63,339 nucleotides of DNA, taken from contig QHYK01000062.1 in assembly GCA_003224085.1 (NCBI GenBank), positions 1 through 63,339 on the forward strand. Reading direction: 5' to 3'. Below, in pieces: positions 25,787 to 33,949 of the stretch. The notes under the pieces are model-generated. The model was not told the DNA's origin, made no database searches, and worked only from the letters and a program-made list of their open reading frames with translations. Source of the DNA: Acidobacteriota bacterium (GTDB taxonomy: Bacteria > Acidobacteriota > Terriglobia > Acidiferrales > UBA7541). Position 1 is the stretch's first letter; each line of letters opens with the position of its first letter. Both the position numbers and the translations under genes were made by a program.

Positions 25787-28700
25787 TCACGCGCTCCACA
25801 ACGAGCCCGATGATTCGAGTCGCAAGACAAGGTCATCTTGCCGGGCCTGAAGCGAGTCGACACATCCCGTGCCTGCGGTCTCAAGGGGACCAGCTTCCCG
25901 CCCGAGCATCCGCTGTCGCCAAACCGCGTAAATGGCCGGGTACACCAACAGTTCGAGCAAAAAGGAGGTGCAAATTCCTCCCACCATAGGGGCAGCGATA
26001 CGCTTCATGACGTCAGCGCCGGTGCCCGTACTCCACATGATGGGGAACAGACCGATACACATGGTTGCGAAGGTCATAAACTTGGGGCGAAGACGCTTGG
26101 CTGCGCCCTGCACGATCGCTTCATGTAGCCCGGCGCGGCTTGACAGTCGTCCTTTGCCGAGGGCTTCCTCATAGGCCAAGTCGAGATACAGGAGCATGTA
26201 GACACCCGTCTCGGCATCGATTCCTAACAGCGCAATCAACCCCACCCAAACCCCGATGCTCAGGTTGTAACCGGCCAGATAGAGGAACCAGACGGCCCCG
26301 ACTGCCGAAAAAGGCACCGCCAGAAGGATGATCATGGTCTTCGTGAACGATCGCGTGCTCGCATAGATCAACAGCAGGACAAGACCCAGGGTGAGTGGGA
26401 CGACACGGGTTAGGCGATGCCTGACCCTTTCCATAGCTTCATACTGCCCGCTCCAGGAGATGGCATAGCCGGTTGGCAGTTTCAGCTCGCTCCGCAACAG
26501 GGGGCCGGCTTCGGCGATGTAGCTTTCCGGGTCACGGCCGGCGATATCCACATAGACATAGCCGGTTAGCAAACCGTTCTCGTCGCGAATCATCGACGGA
26601 CCACGAGAGGTGCTGATCTCGGCGAGTTCACCGAGAGGCAGCTGCCGTTGGCCCCCTGCGGGAACGAGCACCCGCTCGAGTGCGCCCAGGTCACTTCGGA
26701 AGTCGCGCATGTAACGCACGTTGACCGGATATCGTTCTCGTCCCAGCACGGCCGTGGTCACGTCCTCGCCGCCGATGGCGTTCTCGACAGCTTGCTGGGC
26801 GTCTTCCATGCTCAACCCGTAGCGCGCCAGCTGCTCCCGGTTCCAGCGGAAATTCAAGAAATACCCGGTGCCTACGCGCTCGGCAAATACGCCCCGCGTC
26901 CCTCTCACGCGGGACAACAGAGCCTCAACGTTGGTTCCCACCTGCTCAATCCTGCCCAAATCGGCGCCTGAGATTTTCAGGCCGATCGGCGTACGCATGC
27001 CGGTCGACAACATATCAATGCGGCCCTTGATGGGCATGGTCCAGGCATTGCTCACGCCCGGAACCTTGAGGGCCTCGTCCATGAGGCGAACGAGTTCCTC
27101 TGAAGAAATCGCGTCGGGAGTGAGGTGGCGGAAAACGGACTTGGCGGTCTCCGGCGCCCATGAGGAGTACCAGGTGGGGACACGGCGCCACTCGGAGCGC
27201 GGCTTGAGGATGACCAGCGTTTCAAGCATGGAGAGCGGAGCAGGGTCGGTCGAAGTTTCGGCCCGGCCGGCCTTTCCGAGCACATGGTCGACCTCGGGGA
27301 ACCGTGCGAGTATGCGGTCGGTGGCCTGCAGCAGCGCTTTGGCTTGGGTAATCGAGATCCCCGGCATGGCGGACGGCATGTAGAGGATGACGCCTTCGTC
27401 GAGAGTTGGCATGAACTCCGAACCCAAGTGCAGGAACACCGGGATGGTTATGGCAATTATGGCCAGGGCAGAGGACACCACCACCCACTTCCAGCGCAGT
27501 GTCCACCGCACGATCGGTTCGTAGATCCTCATAAGCCAGCGGCTTAGCAGATGCTCGTCTTCCGAGCGGATCCTCCCGACCACCAGGGCATTCACTGCCC
27601 GGCAAAGCCACGAGGGGCGAAAGCCGAACGGTTCGACGCGCGTGAGCAGCAGACGCAAAGCCGGGTCAAAGGTGATGGCCATGCCGGCGGCGATGAGCAT
27701 GGCCAGAGTCTTCGAGTAGGCCAGCGGTTTGAACATCCGCCCTTCCTGCGCTTCGAGAGTCAACACCGGCAGAAAGGAGATGGCGATGACCAGCAAAGCG
27801 AAAAACGTTGGCGCGGCAACTTCCTTCACCGCCGAAAGGACCACGGTGCGATAGTCCTGCCGACGCCCCATTTTTTCCCATGCCTCCAGCTTCTTATGCG
27901 TCTGTTCGGCCACCACGATGGAGGCATCGACGAGTTCGCCAAAGGCGATGGCCACGCCCGCGAGCGACATGATGTTGGCGCTGATTCCCAGAAGGCGGAG
28001 GGGAATGAAGGAAAGCAGCACAACCACCGGCATGGTGATGATGGGAATAGCCGCGCTCGGAAAATGCCATAAGAACACCAGCACGATCAGCACAACCGTC
28101 GCCACCACCTCAAAGATGGTGGTCTTAACGCTGCTGATGGCGCGGTGGATCAGCTGCGAACGGTCATAAACAGGAACGATTTTGACGCCCTCAGGCAAAG
28201 TGGGTTCGATTTCCGTCAGTTTCTGCTTAACCCGGTCGATGACCTCGAGGGCGTTCTCTCCGTTGCGCATGATCACGACACCCGACACCACCTCGCCCTG
28301 GCCGTCCAAGTCGGCCAAGCCCCGGCGCAGCTCGGGTCCCTCGACCACTTCGCCCACGTCCTTGATGCGGATGGTCGTGCCATCTTCGCTTGCCTGAAGG
28401 ACAATATTCTGAAAATCCTCGAGGGATTGCGCATAGCCGCGGCCCCGAATCATGTACTCCGTGCCGCCAAACTCGAGCAGTCGTCCCCCAACCTCGTTGT
28501 TGCCTTCCCGCACAGCCTCGGCGACGCGGCGGATGGGAATGCCATAGGCCTGGAGACGATTCGGGTCTACGTTGACCTGATACTGGCGCGTGTATCCGCC
28601 GACCGGAGCTACTTCTGCCACGCCCGGAACCGCTTTCAGGTAGTACCGTAGATACCAGTCTTGATACGAACGAAGGTCGGCCAAGCTATGCTTTCTTGAC

Positions 28701-29137
28701 GAGTCGACCAGCGCGTACTGAAATACCCATCCTAGCGACGTTGCATCGGGTCCAAGCTCCACCTTTACCCCCTCGGGGAGCTGAGACAGCACCCCCGAAA
28801 GGTATTCCAAGGTGCGGGATCGCGCCCAGTAGAGATCCGTGCCATCCTCGAACACCACGTACACATAGGAATATCCGAAATCCGAGACGCCGCGCACCGT
28901 TTTTACCTTCGGTGCGCCGACCATGGTCGTCACAATCGGATAGGTAACTTGGTCTTCGATGATGTCGGGGCCACGATCCCAGCGGGAGTAAAGGATGACT
29001 TGGGTTTCGCTCAGGTCCGGAATGGCGTCGAGCGGCAGTGTCATCATGGACCGCCAACCCCACAGGCAGGCCAAAGCTACGCCAACCAACAAGAGGGTTT
29101 TGTGCTTGACGGAAATATCGATGATGCGGTTAATCAT
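25787..29137 (-). CDS. CusA/CzcA-type heavy-metal efflux RND transporter
   Basis: A 1,116-residue inner-membrane proton/metal antiporter of the HME-RND family. The start at ATG 29137 (MINRIIDISVKHK) matches the family N-terminus and overlaps the adaptor stop by 8 bases. Family marks: DAIPDLSETQVI near residue 40, the proton-relay helix FGELVDASIVVAEQTHK with conserved Asp, HLGSEFMPTLDEG, GISITQAKALL, and the second-half helices RSFTKTMIILLAVPFSAVGA and GIDAETGVYMLLYLD. Together with CusB-like adaptor 29130-30647 it exports monovalent or divalent metals from the periplasm. No outer-membrane channel gene is adjacent. Confidence 0.94.
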   Translation of the reverse strand: MINRIIDISVKHKTLLLVGVALACLWGWRSMMTLPLDAIPDLSETQVILYSRWDRGPDIIEDQVTYPIVTTMVGAPKVKTVRGVSDFGYSYVYVVFEDGTDLYWARSRTLEYLSGVLSQLPEGVKVELGPDATSLGWVFQYALVDSSRKHSLADLRSYQDWYLRYYLKAVPGVAEVAPVGGYTRQYQVNVDPNRLQAYGIPIRRVAEAVREGNNEVGGRLLEFGGTEYMIRGRGYAQSLEDFQNIVLQASEDGTTIRIKDVGEVVEGPELRRGLADLDGQGEVVSGVVIMRNGENALEVIDRVKQKLTEIEPTLPEGVKIVPVYDRSQLIHRAISSVKTTIFEVVATVVLIVLVFLWHFPSAAIPIITMPVVVLLSFIPLRLLGISANIMSLAGVAIAFGELVDASIVVAEQTHKKLEAWEKMGRRQDYRTVVLSAVKEVAAPTFFALLVIAISFLPVLTLEAQEGRMFKPLAYSKTLAMLIAAGMAITFDPALRLLLTRVEPFGFRPSWLCRAVNALVVGRIRSEDEHLLSRWLMRIYEPIVRWTLRWKWVVVSSALAIIAITIPVFLHLGSEFMPTLDEGVILYMPSAMPGISITQAKALLQATDRILARFPEVDHVLGKAGRAETSTDPAPLSMLETLVILKPRSEWRRVPTWYSSWAPETAKSVFRHLTPDAISSEELVRLMDEALKVPGVSNAWTMPIKGRIDMLSTGMRTPIGLKISGADLGRIEQVGTNVEALLSRVRGTRGVFAERVGTGYFLNFRWNREQLARYGLSMEDAQQAVENAIGGEDVTTAVLGRERYPVNVRYMRDFRSDLGALERVLVPAGGQRQLPLGELAEISTSRGPSMIRDENGLLTGYVYVDIAGRDPESYIAEAGPLLRSELKLPTGYAISWSGQYEAMERVRHRLTRVVPLTLGLVLLLIYASTRSFTKTMIILLAVPFSAVGAVWFLYLAGYNLSIGVWVGLIALLGIDAETGVYMLLYLDLAYEEALGKGRLSSRAGLHEAIVQGAAKRLRPKFMTFATMCIGLFPIMWSTGTGADVMKRIAAPMVGGICTSFLLELLVYPAIYAVWRQRMLGREAGPLETAGTGCVDSLQARQDDLVLRLESSGSLWSA

Positions 29138-30647
29138 GGCCGACGCTGCGGCGGATTCGGGCAAGATAATGCTCTGGATCGCGAGTGAAATTCTGCTTGC
29201 AGCGCTCAGAACAGAAGTAATAGGTAGCGCCATCACGATGGAGCGTGTTTCGAGCGGAGACGGCCTTGGCGGCATCGATCATCATGCCGCAGGCTGGATC
29301 TTTAACCTGGCCGGCCTGGACGGTCAGCCCCGCTTTGCTGCCAGATGGTGGTGTGACCTTCTTCTGCGGTTGTTGCTCTGGCGGCGCCTGAGCGCTGGAT
29401 CTCAATCGGCTCTCCGAATCCACAAGGAACGTTCCCGCGGCGACCACGCGCTCGCCTTCATCCAGGCCCCGCACGATCTCGACACGGTCAGAAAGCCTCC
29501 GCCCGGTTTCGACCTGCCGGGGTTCAAACACCCCCTTGCTACGCTCTACGAACACGCGCTGCTCGCGTCCCGAGTCAATCAGTGCATCCAAGGGCACGGT
29601 TAGTCCCGGCGCCACGCGCACCGGCAACTCCACATTGACGAACATGTCGGGACGCAGGGCAAAGCCGGGGTTGTCCGCTTCGAGCCGCAGCTTCAAGGTC
29701 CGGGTAACGGGATCGACCTGCGGAAGGGTGTTACTCACGCGGGCCGAAAAAGTTTTTCCCTGATCGGGTAGAGTGACACGCGCTATGGTCCCGGGACGGA
29801 AATGTTGCACTTCGCTGCCAAAGATGTCCGCCAGAATCCAGACTTTGCTCAGGTCGGCAATGCGGTAGAACTCGCTGGAGCGATCGAAATGCTGGCCGGG
29901 CGCAATATTGCGGGCCAAAATGAATCCGTCCGCTGGACTGACGACGTCAACGGTCTCAGGAAGCTGGTGGCTTTCCGCCATTTGCTTAATCTGCGCATCG
30001 CTAAGGCCGAGATTGCGCAGACGATCGGCATAGCCCTGAATGCTGCTCACTCCTTGCTTATTCACAGCGCCGGGAAAGGGCATCGTGCGGGATCCGTCCT
30101 TACCCACCGCACCCGGAACGCCCGCCGTGGCCGCCAGAAACCCGGAGGCTATTCCTAAGGTCTCACCCACATAAGAGGAGGCCAGCTTTTGGTCCCTTTT
30201 GACCAGTTCACCGATCGAATCGTTGAACGTCTCCCGAATAAATCCGTCCGAACCGGCGGTAATCCGGTACACGCGCGTATCTTCCGGAACCACGCGCCCC
30301 AGCACGCGGATTTTTTCGCTCCCCCAGGATTTTTGGACCGTGGCGACGCGGATACCGAAAAGCTGCTGTTTGTCAACGTCGATCCCGACGGCGCCGTCCG
30401 GCAGGGTAGCTTCAGAAGCCGCGACGGATGTGCCAGGCTCGGCGTAAACCGGCTCAAGAGGCATGCCACAGTCGGGAGCAATGCCCGGGTGGTCTGACTT
30501 GTAGTCCGGATGCATGGGATCGACCCAATAGAGCACTCGTCGCGCGTTCGGACTGGGTGTTGTGTTTTGCCGCGTGTGCCGCCGTCCTGCCGCGTAGGAC
30601 GCGATCATCAGCAAGGCGACCGCTACGGCACTTATGGTTCTTTTCAT
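29130..30647 (-). CDS. CusB-type RND adaptor with metal-binding N-terminus and YHS C-terminus
   Basis: A 505-residue periplasmic membrane-fusion protein. ATG 30647 opens a signal anchor (ISAVAVALLMIASYAAG). Residues 39-68 form a heavy-metal-binding domain (YWVDPMHP, PDCGMPLEPVY). The adaptor core follows: lipoyl/barrel parts (SPADGFILARNIAPGQHF, VWILADIFGSEVQHFRPG) with a short helical hairpin between. The last about 65 residues are a YHS domain (DPACGMMID, YYFCSERCKQNF), more usual in copper ATPases. Two metal-capture domains in one adaptor suggest copper or silver as substrate. It overlaps the pump gene. Confidence 0.93.
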   Translation of the reverse strand: MKRTISAVAVALLMIASYAAGRRHTRQNTTPSPNARRVLYWVDPMHPDYKSDHPGIAPDCGMPLEPVYAEPGTSVAASEATLPDGAVGIDVDKQQLFGIRVATVQKSWGSEKIRVLGRVVPEDTRVYRITAGSDGFIRETFNDSIGELVKRDQKLASSYVGETLGIASGFLAATAGVPGAVGKDGSRTMPFPGAVNKQGVSSIQGYADRLRNLGLSDAQIKQMAESHQLPETVDVVSPADGFILARNIAPGQHFDRSSEFYRIADLSKVWILADIFGSEVQHFRPGTIARVTLPDQGKTFSARVSNTLPQVDPVTRTLKLRLEADNPGFALRPDMFVNVELPVRVAPGLTVPLDALIDSGREQRVFVERSKGVFEPRQVETGRRLSDRVEIVRGLDEGERVVAAGTFLVDSESRLRSSAQAPPEQQPQKKVTPPSGSKAGLTVQAGQVKDPACGMMIDAAKAVSARNTLHRDGATYYFCSERCKQNFTRDPEHYLARIRRSVGHD

Positions 30648-30706
30648 CGAATTGCGCCTCACCGTTCCAACTATTCCTCTCGTTCGCTCCTGCGGAAACC
30701 GCCGGA

Positions 30707-31231
30707 CTACTCCGCTGGCGAAGGAGGTGCCGTCGCAGGTGGCGGAGTTTGGCCCTTGCTTTCACCGGCCGCGCTCTGGGCATCTTTGGCTGCTTTTTCA
30801 AGCGCTTGGTTGTACAGAGCGGCGCGCCGAGCTTCGAAGTCTTCCCGAGTCAGCGTGGCCATCCGCAGTTGGTCCAACTGCTTGTCGAGGTGGGCGAGCA
30901 TCAACTCCCACATTTGCAGGTTGTCCTTGAGAACCGGGTCGTTCGAGTTCTTCGAAGCAGCCTTGTCGCGCATCTCCTTCAACAAAGCATGCATGCTGCC
31001 GAGCGTGGCCTCCATTTCCTGCAAGCGCTGGCGCTCGAGCAACTGATTCTGTGTCGGTATGCCGGCCCTCCTGCCCGGAAATGGCCGCGGCATCGGCCTG
31101 CTGCTACGGTTAGCGTCGCCCGCGACCACCGCGGGTTTCTCGGCCGGCGCGATTACGGGCGCAGGACTTTGTGCCCAAACGCCGGTAGCCGTTAGAAGGA
31201 TGGTGATTGCCGCTCGAAGTTTTATGCCCAT
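30707..31231 (-). CDS. Small exported protein preceding cusBA-like genes
   Basis: A 174-residue exported protein without a recognised family. Signal peptide (MGIKLRAAITILLTATGVWAQ), Pro/Ala-rich linker, then a helical segment (about 65-150: LERQRLQEMEATLGSMHALL, LMLAHLDKQLDQLRMATL) and a Pro/Ala-rich tail. AAGAGGAG provides the ribosome-binding site 4 bases upstream. It is 59 bases before the adaptor gene and probably co-transcribed with it. The helical, basic build recalls small periplasmic metal-stress proteins, but this is only an analogy. Confidence 0.75.
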   Translation of the reverse strand: MGIKLRAAITILLTATGVWAQSPAPVIAPAEKPAVVAGDANRSSRPMPRPFPGRRAGIPTQNQLLERQRLQEMEATLGSMHALLKEMRDKAASKNSNDPVLKDNLQMWELMLAHLDKQLDQLRMATLTREDFEARRAALYNQALEKAAKDAQSAAGESKGQTPPPATAPPSPAE

Positions 31232-32327
31232 CCCACTCCTCTTGATGACATCACGTCAGAGTCAGCTAGAAATCTAGAGTCTCTGCAAGCTCCACGTCGA
31301 CAAAACCTGAGAAACCCCAGTTTTCCTCTGTTTATCTTTCAGATAGCTAATGGTTTCTTTAACATGTCCGCAGCCTCGCTCGAGAAGCAGCAAACCTGAC
31401 ACTCCCTAAAAGCATCAGGTCAACGCGACCTCCTTTTCGTTGCGCTCCATCAAGCTCCAGGGCGGAGCCAACGAACGCCCCAGGCAGCCCTGCTCGACCA
31501 CAGGCTTGTTGCTTGGAATTGACCAAGAACGCCCTCCACAGGGGCTCCGCGCCCCAGGCCTTGTTGGCCCCCGCTCCAGACGGTGACCCCGCGCGCGCCA
31601 GCGTTGCGGCCGGGCCCCAAGTGGAAGATTGTGCGTATATTGTGGAAGGAAAGTTCCCGCCTGCGCAGCCTGGCGTCAACGAAGCCGAACTAAGTCGTTT
31701 GATCGGATGGCTCATGACCGCCTCATGAATCCCTCAGCCACCGTTTTATGGGCAACTCCCCTGCCAATTCCCCATCTTCCACCTTGCAACGGAGAATGTC
31801 TATGCCCGGCGGGGCGCTCAAAGGGACTGGGCTGACAGGGAAACGCTGCTGGCTAATAATAAGAAATCCCGCCCGGCAGGACTCGGAAGCAATCCTACAC
31901 TTCATGCCCGTGGCACCGTCGTCCCTGCAGGTTCCGCCAGTGGATGGCGAACAGGCCTCCTGCCGTACTCACCACCTATTGTCGGTCCGGCCCCGTCGTT
32001 AACGTGATGGAACCGCCGGCGATATTCCCTATTCGTCGAGTTGTCTGTGCCACTCTCGCGTTGTCGTCGTTCCCGTAACCAGCGAGAAGGCGGGACCAGA
32101 GAAGAAGCTGTCCGTCGTGCCAGTAGCCGTCGGAATCGCGCTCGCGGTTGGCGCCAGCGACGACCCGCTGACATGCAGGGTCGCACCTTGGTCGGGAATT
32201 TGAATTTCGATCGCGGAACTCAGGTTAGCAAGCAGCTTGGCTTGCTCGTGGTTCATTCCGGATCAACTGTCGTCGATTGATGAATCTGCTCCCCGCAGGA
32301 TGTGGTTACTTGGCCTTTGTCGCTGTT
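31232..32327. other. 1.1-kb stretch without a convincing gene
   Basis: Several short open frames occur on both strands (for example 31513-31728 plus, 31359-31715 minus, 32029-32256 minus), but none has a recognisable domain, good ribosome-binding site or convincing composition. The leader of the metal-efflux operon lies at the left side. The stretch could hold decayed genes, but I cannot assign any. Confidence 0.35.
31243..31253. promoter_or_regulatory. Palindrome TGATGACATCA before the metal-efflux genes
   Basis: A perfect 11-bp palindrome (TGATG-A-CATCA) directly 5' of the ribosome-binding site of the small exported protein gene. It could be an operator acting on the leader or a chance repeat. 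Confidence 0.3.
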
Positions 32328-33203
32328 TCAAATGCCCGGTTTCGAGAACATGGCTTCATCGAACTTTGGATTCACCACGACCTTTTCGATGACGATTTTC
32401 TCTGGCGGCACGGGAGTATTCCTATTTCCCGGCGACTTTTGGGCCAATGGAAGAACCCTCGTCTCCAGAACGTACGGAATCTGTAGTCCATTTACCGGCC
32501 GATAATCGCGGTAGTAGACTTCCACCGGGTGATATTGACCATCAAGCCGCCTGGGCTGGCCTTCGACTTTCGTTTCCAAGAAGGACCGCGCGTCAATCCA
32601 GACATGAATCGACTGCCCATTATTCATCGTCAGTTTAAGCTTGTAGGTATCGCGGTCTTCGACCTTTTCGACGCCGTCCAGCTCGATCTTGGTACCCTTG
32701 GCCGCATAATCGACCAGGGGGCCATCGAGATCTGCTTGCATGGATGCCGACTTCATTTCTTCTGCCGTATATGGCTCAACTACACGCCGGTTAAGGAACG
32801 GCCTTAGTTTCCAGCCATGCGCGCCGTCAAACACCTGTATTGCCTTCTGGCCCTTGAACTCCAGCTCAACCCGCATTTTGCGGGGACGCTCGAGCTCCAT
32901 CACAAACGGGAGTTGCGTCTCATCGACTGGCCGCTGAGGAATCGACTTTAGATTGGGGGTTTGTCCCTGCAGTGGAACAGCAAGAGTAGCCCGTTGATTC
33001 CCTCCGGCACCCAGTTTTCCTTGCAACGAGATCGTTTGGACCGCACGCCACGCCTGCAACCCGCCTCGGGCCGCGACGTTCCTCTCCACGATAGCGGCTG
33101 CGGAAAGATTGGACCCCGTCGGAGCATCGCCCGCCGCGAAGAGCGAAATGCCAAGCGCGAGTGAGATGCAAACTACGAAGACAGCCAAGGACTTTCGGAC
33201 CAT
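32328..33203 (-). CDS. Exported LolA-like beta-fold protein
   Basis: A 291-residue exported protein. ATG 33203 has AGAGG 8 bases upstream and opens a signal peptide (SLAVFVVCISLALGISLFAAG). The body starts with AAAIVERNVAARGGLQAWRAVQTISLQG, split by short gaps in similarity, a pattern typical of acidobacterial outer-membrane lipoprotein-sorting-like proteins. Strand pairs follow (YKLKLTMNNGQSIHVWIDA, VEVYYRDYRPVNGLQIPYV). Such proteins form a LolA/LppX half-barrel that binds lipids. Its role beside the copper-oxidase genes is unknown. It is probably the last gene of that transcript. Confidence 0.75.
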   Translation of the reverse strand: MVRKSLAVFVVCISLALGISLFAAGDAPTGSNLSAAAIVERNVAARGGLQAWRAVQTISLQGKLGAGGNQRATLAVPLQGQTPNLKSIPQRPVDETQLPFVMELERPRKMRVELEFKGQKAIQVFDGAHGWKLRPFLNRRVVEPYTAEEMKSASMQADLDGPLVDYAAKGTKIELDGVEKVEDRDTYKLKLTMNNGQSIHVWIDARSFLETKVEGQPRRLDGQYHPVEVYYRDYRPVNGLQIPYVLETRVLPLAQKSPGNRNTPVPPEKIVIEKVVVNPKFDEAMFSKPGI

Positions 33204-33331
33204 TTTATGCACCTCTATGCAACGTTTTGCACTAAATCGTGGGAAGTATAATGCAGAACCAAAGTTCGGTCTTTGCGCTACGGCAAACTCCAAACGCATC
33301 AGCGCCGGCTACGATCTCGGGAAGGCAAACG

Positions 33332-33862
33332 CTATTCCACGACGAGGTTGTCAGCGTGAAAGTGGCCAATGACGACATTAACCCGGTCTCCGCGTTTCAC
33401 AAGCCTACCGCTATTCGAGAAGGCCATCCAGTATGATTTGCCCTCTACCGGCGTGCTCATCTGGCGCAAAAGCCCTACCTTTTCCAGGGAGGGCACTACC
33501 AGCTTCACGCCTTTCTCTGGGTCGATCAACACGGGTTCAAGCTGCTTATCATTGAGCGTCTTCGCCTTATCCGCGTCGATTACGTGGTAGGTAAACCGAA
33601 TGATCTCGCCCGACTCCACCGCCTTGACGCTGAGGGATTCAACTCCCCAGACGAGTCCGTAAAAGGCGCGGGCTCGATTGGCCATCCGAACTGGCTGGTT
33701 TCGGTACGGGGACCCGGCCGCAGCCGAAGGTCTCCCGGAGTGCGCCGTTGTCCCGGCCGGGGCAGAAGATTGAGCCCCGGAGCGTAAAACCAGAAGGCCG
33801 GTGGCGAGAAGCCCTGCCAACAGCATCGAGGTTGTTTTCAAGATCATGTTGCGGTCAATCAT
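33332..33862 (-). CDS. Exported protein of unknown function
   Basis: A 176-residue exported protein. N-terminal signal (MLLAGLLATGLLVLRSGAQ), a Ser/Ala-rich linker and one compact domain (about 65-176) with strands FYGLVWGVESLSVKAV, IIRFTYHVID and KSYWMAFSNSG and a conserved-looking end, GDRVNVVIGHFHADNLVVE. A double hairpin lies between it and the giant gene upstream. The HFH near the C-terminus could bind metal, which would fit the copper-oxidase neighbourhood, but no family is recognised. Confidence 0.7.
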   Translation of the reverse strand: MIDRNMILKTTSMLLAGLLATGLLVLRSGAQSSAPAGTTAHSGRPSAAAGSPYRNQPVRMANRARAFYGLVWGVESLSVKAVESGEIIRFTYHVIDADKAKTLNDKQLEPVLIDPEKGVKLVVPSLEKVGLLRQMSTPVEGKSYWMAFSNSGRLVKRGDRVNVVIGHFHADNLVVE

Positions 33863-33886
33863 TTTCTATTCCCCGTCCCGTAGTAT

Positions 33887-33934
33887 CTGTTCGCCGAACA
33901 GGGCGGGCATCCAAAGATTTGGATGCCCGCCCTG
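33887..33934 (-). terminator. Double palindrome between giant gene and next gene
   Basis: A perfect 17-bp inverted repeat with a 2-base centre (arms 33899-33915 and 33918-33934, GC-rich) directly follows the giant gene's stop. It abuts a second perfect 15-bp palindrome, CTGTTCG-C-CGAACAG (33887-33901), and the two share three bases. No T-run follows, so it may be an RNA-stability or processing hairpin or an attenuator rather than a full intrinsic terminator. Confidence 0.65.
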
Positions 33935-33949
33935 CCAGGGTTGATGTGG

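Noticed and set aside
31232-32327. Several 60-120-codon frames on both strands
   Set aside because: No domain, signal peptide or ribosome-binding site makes any one better than chance in GC-rich DNA.
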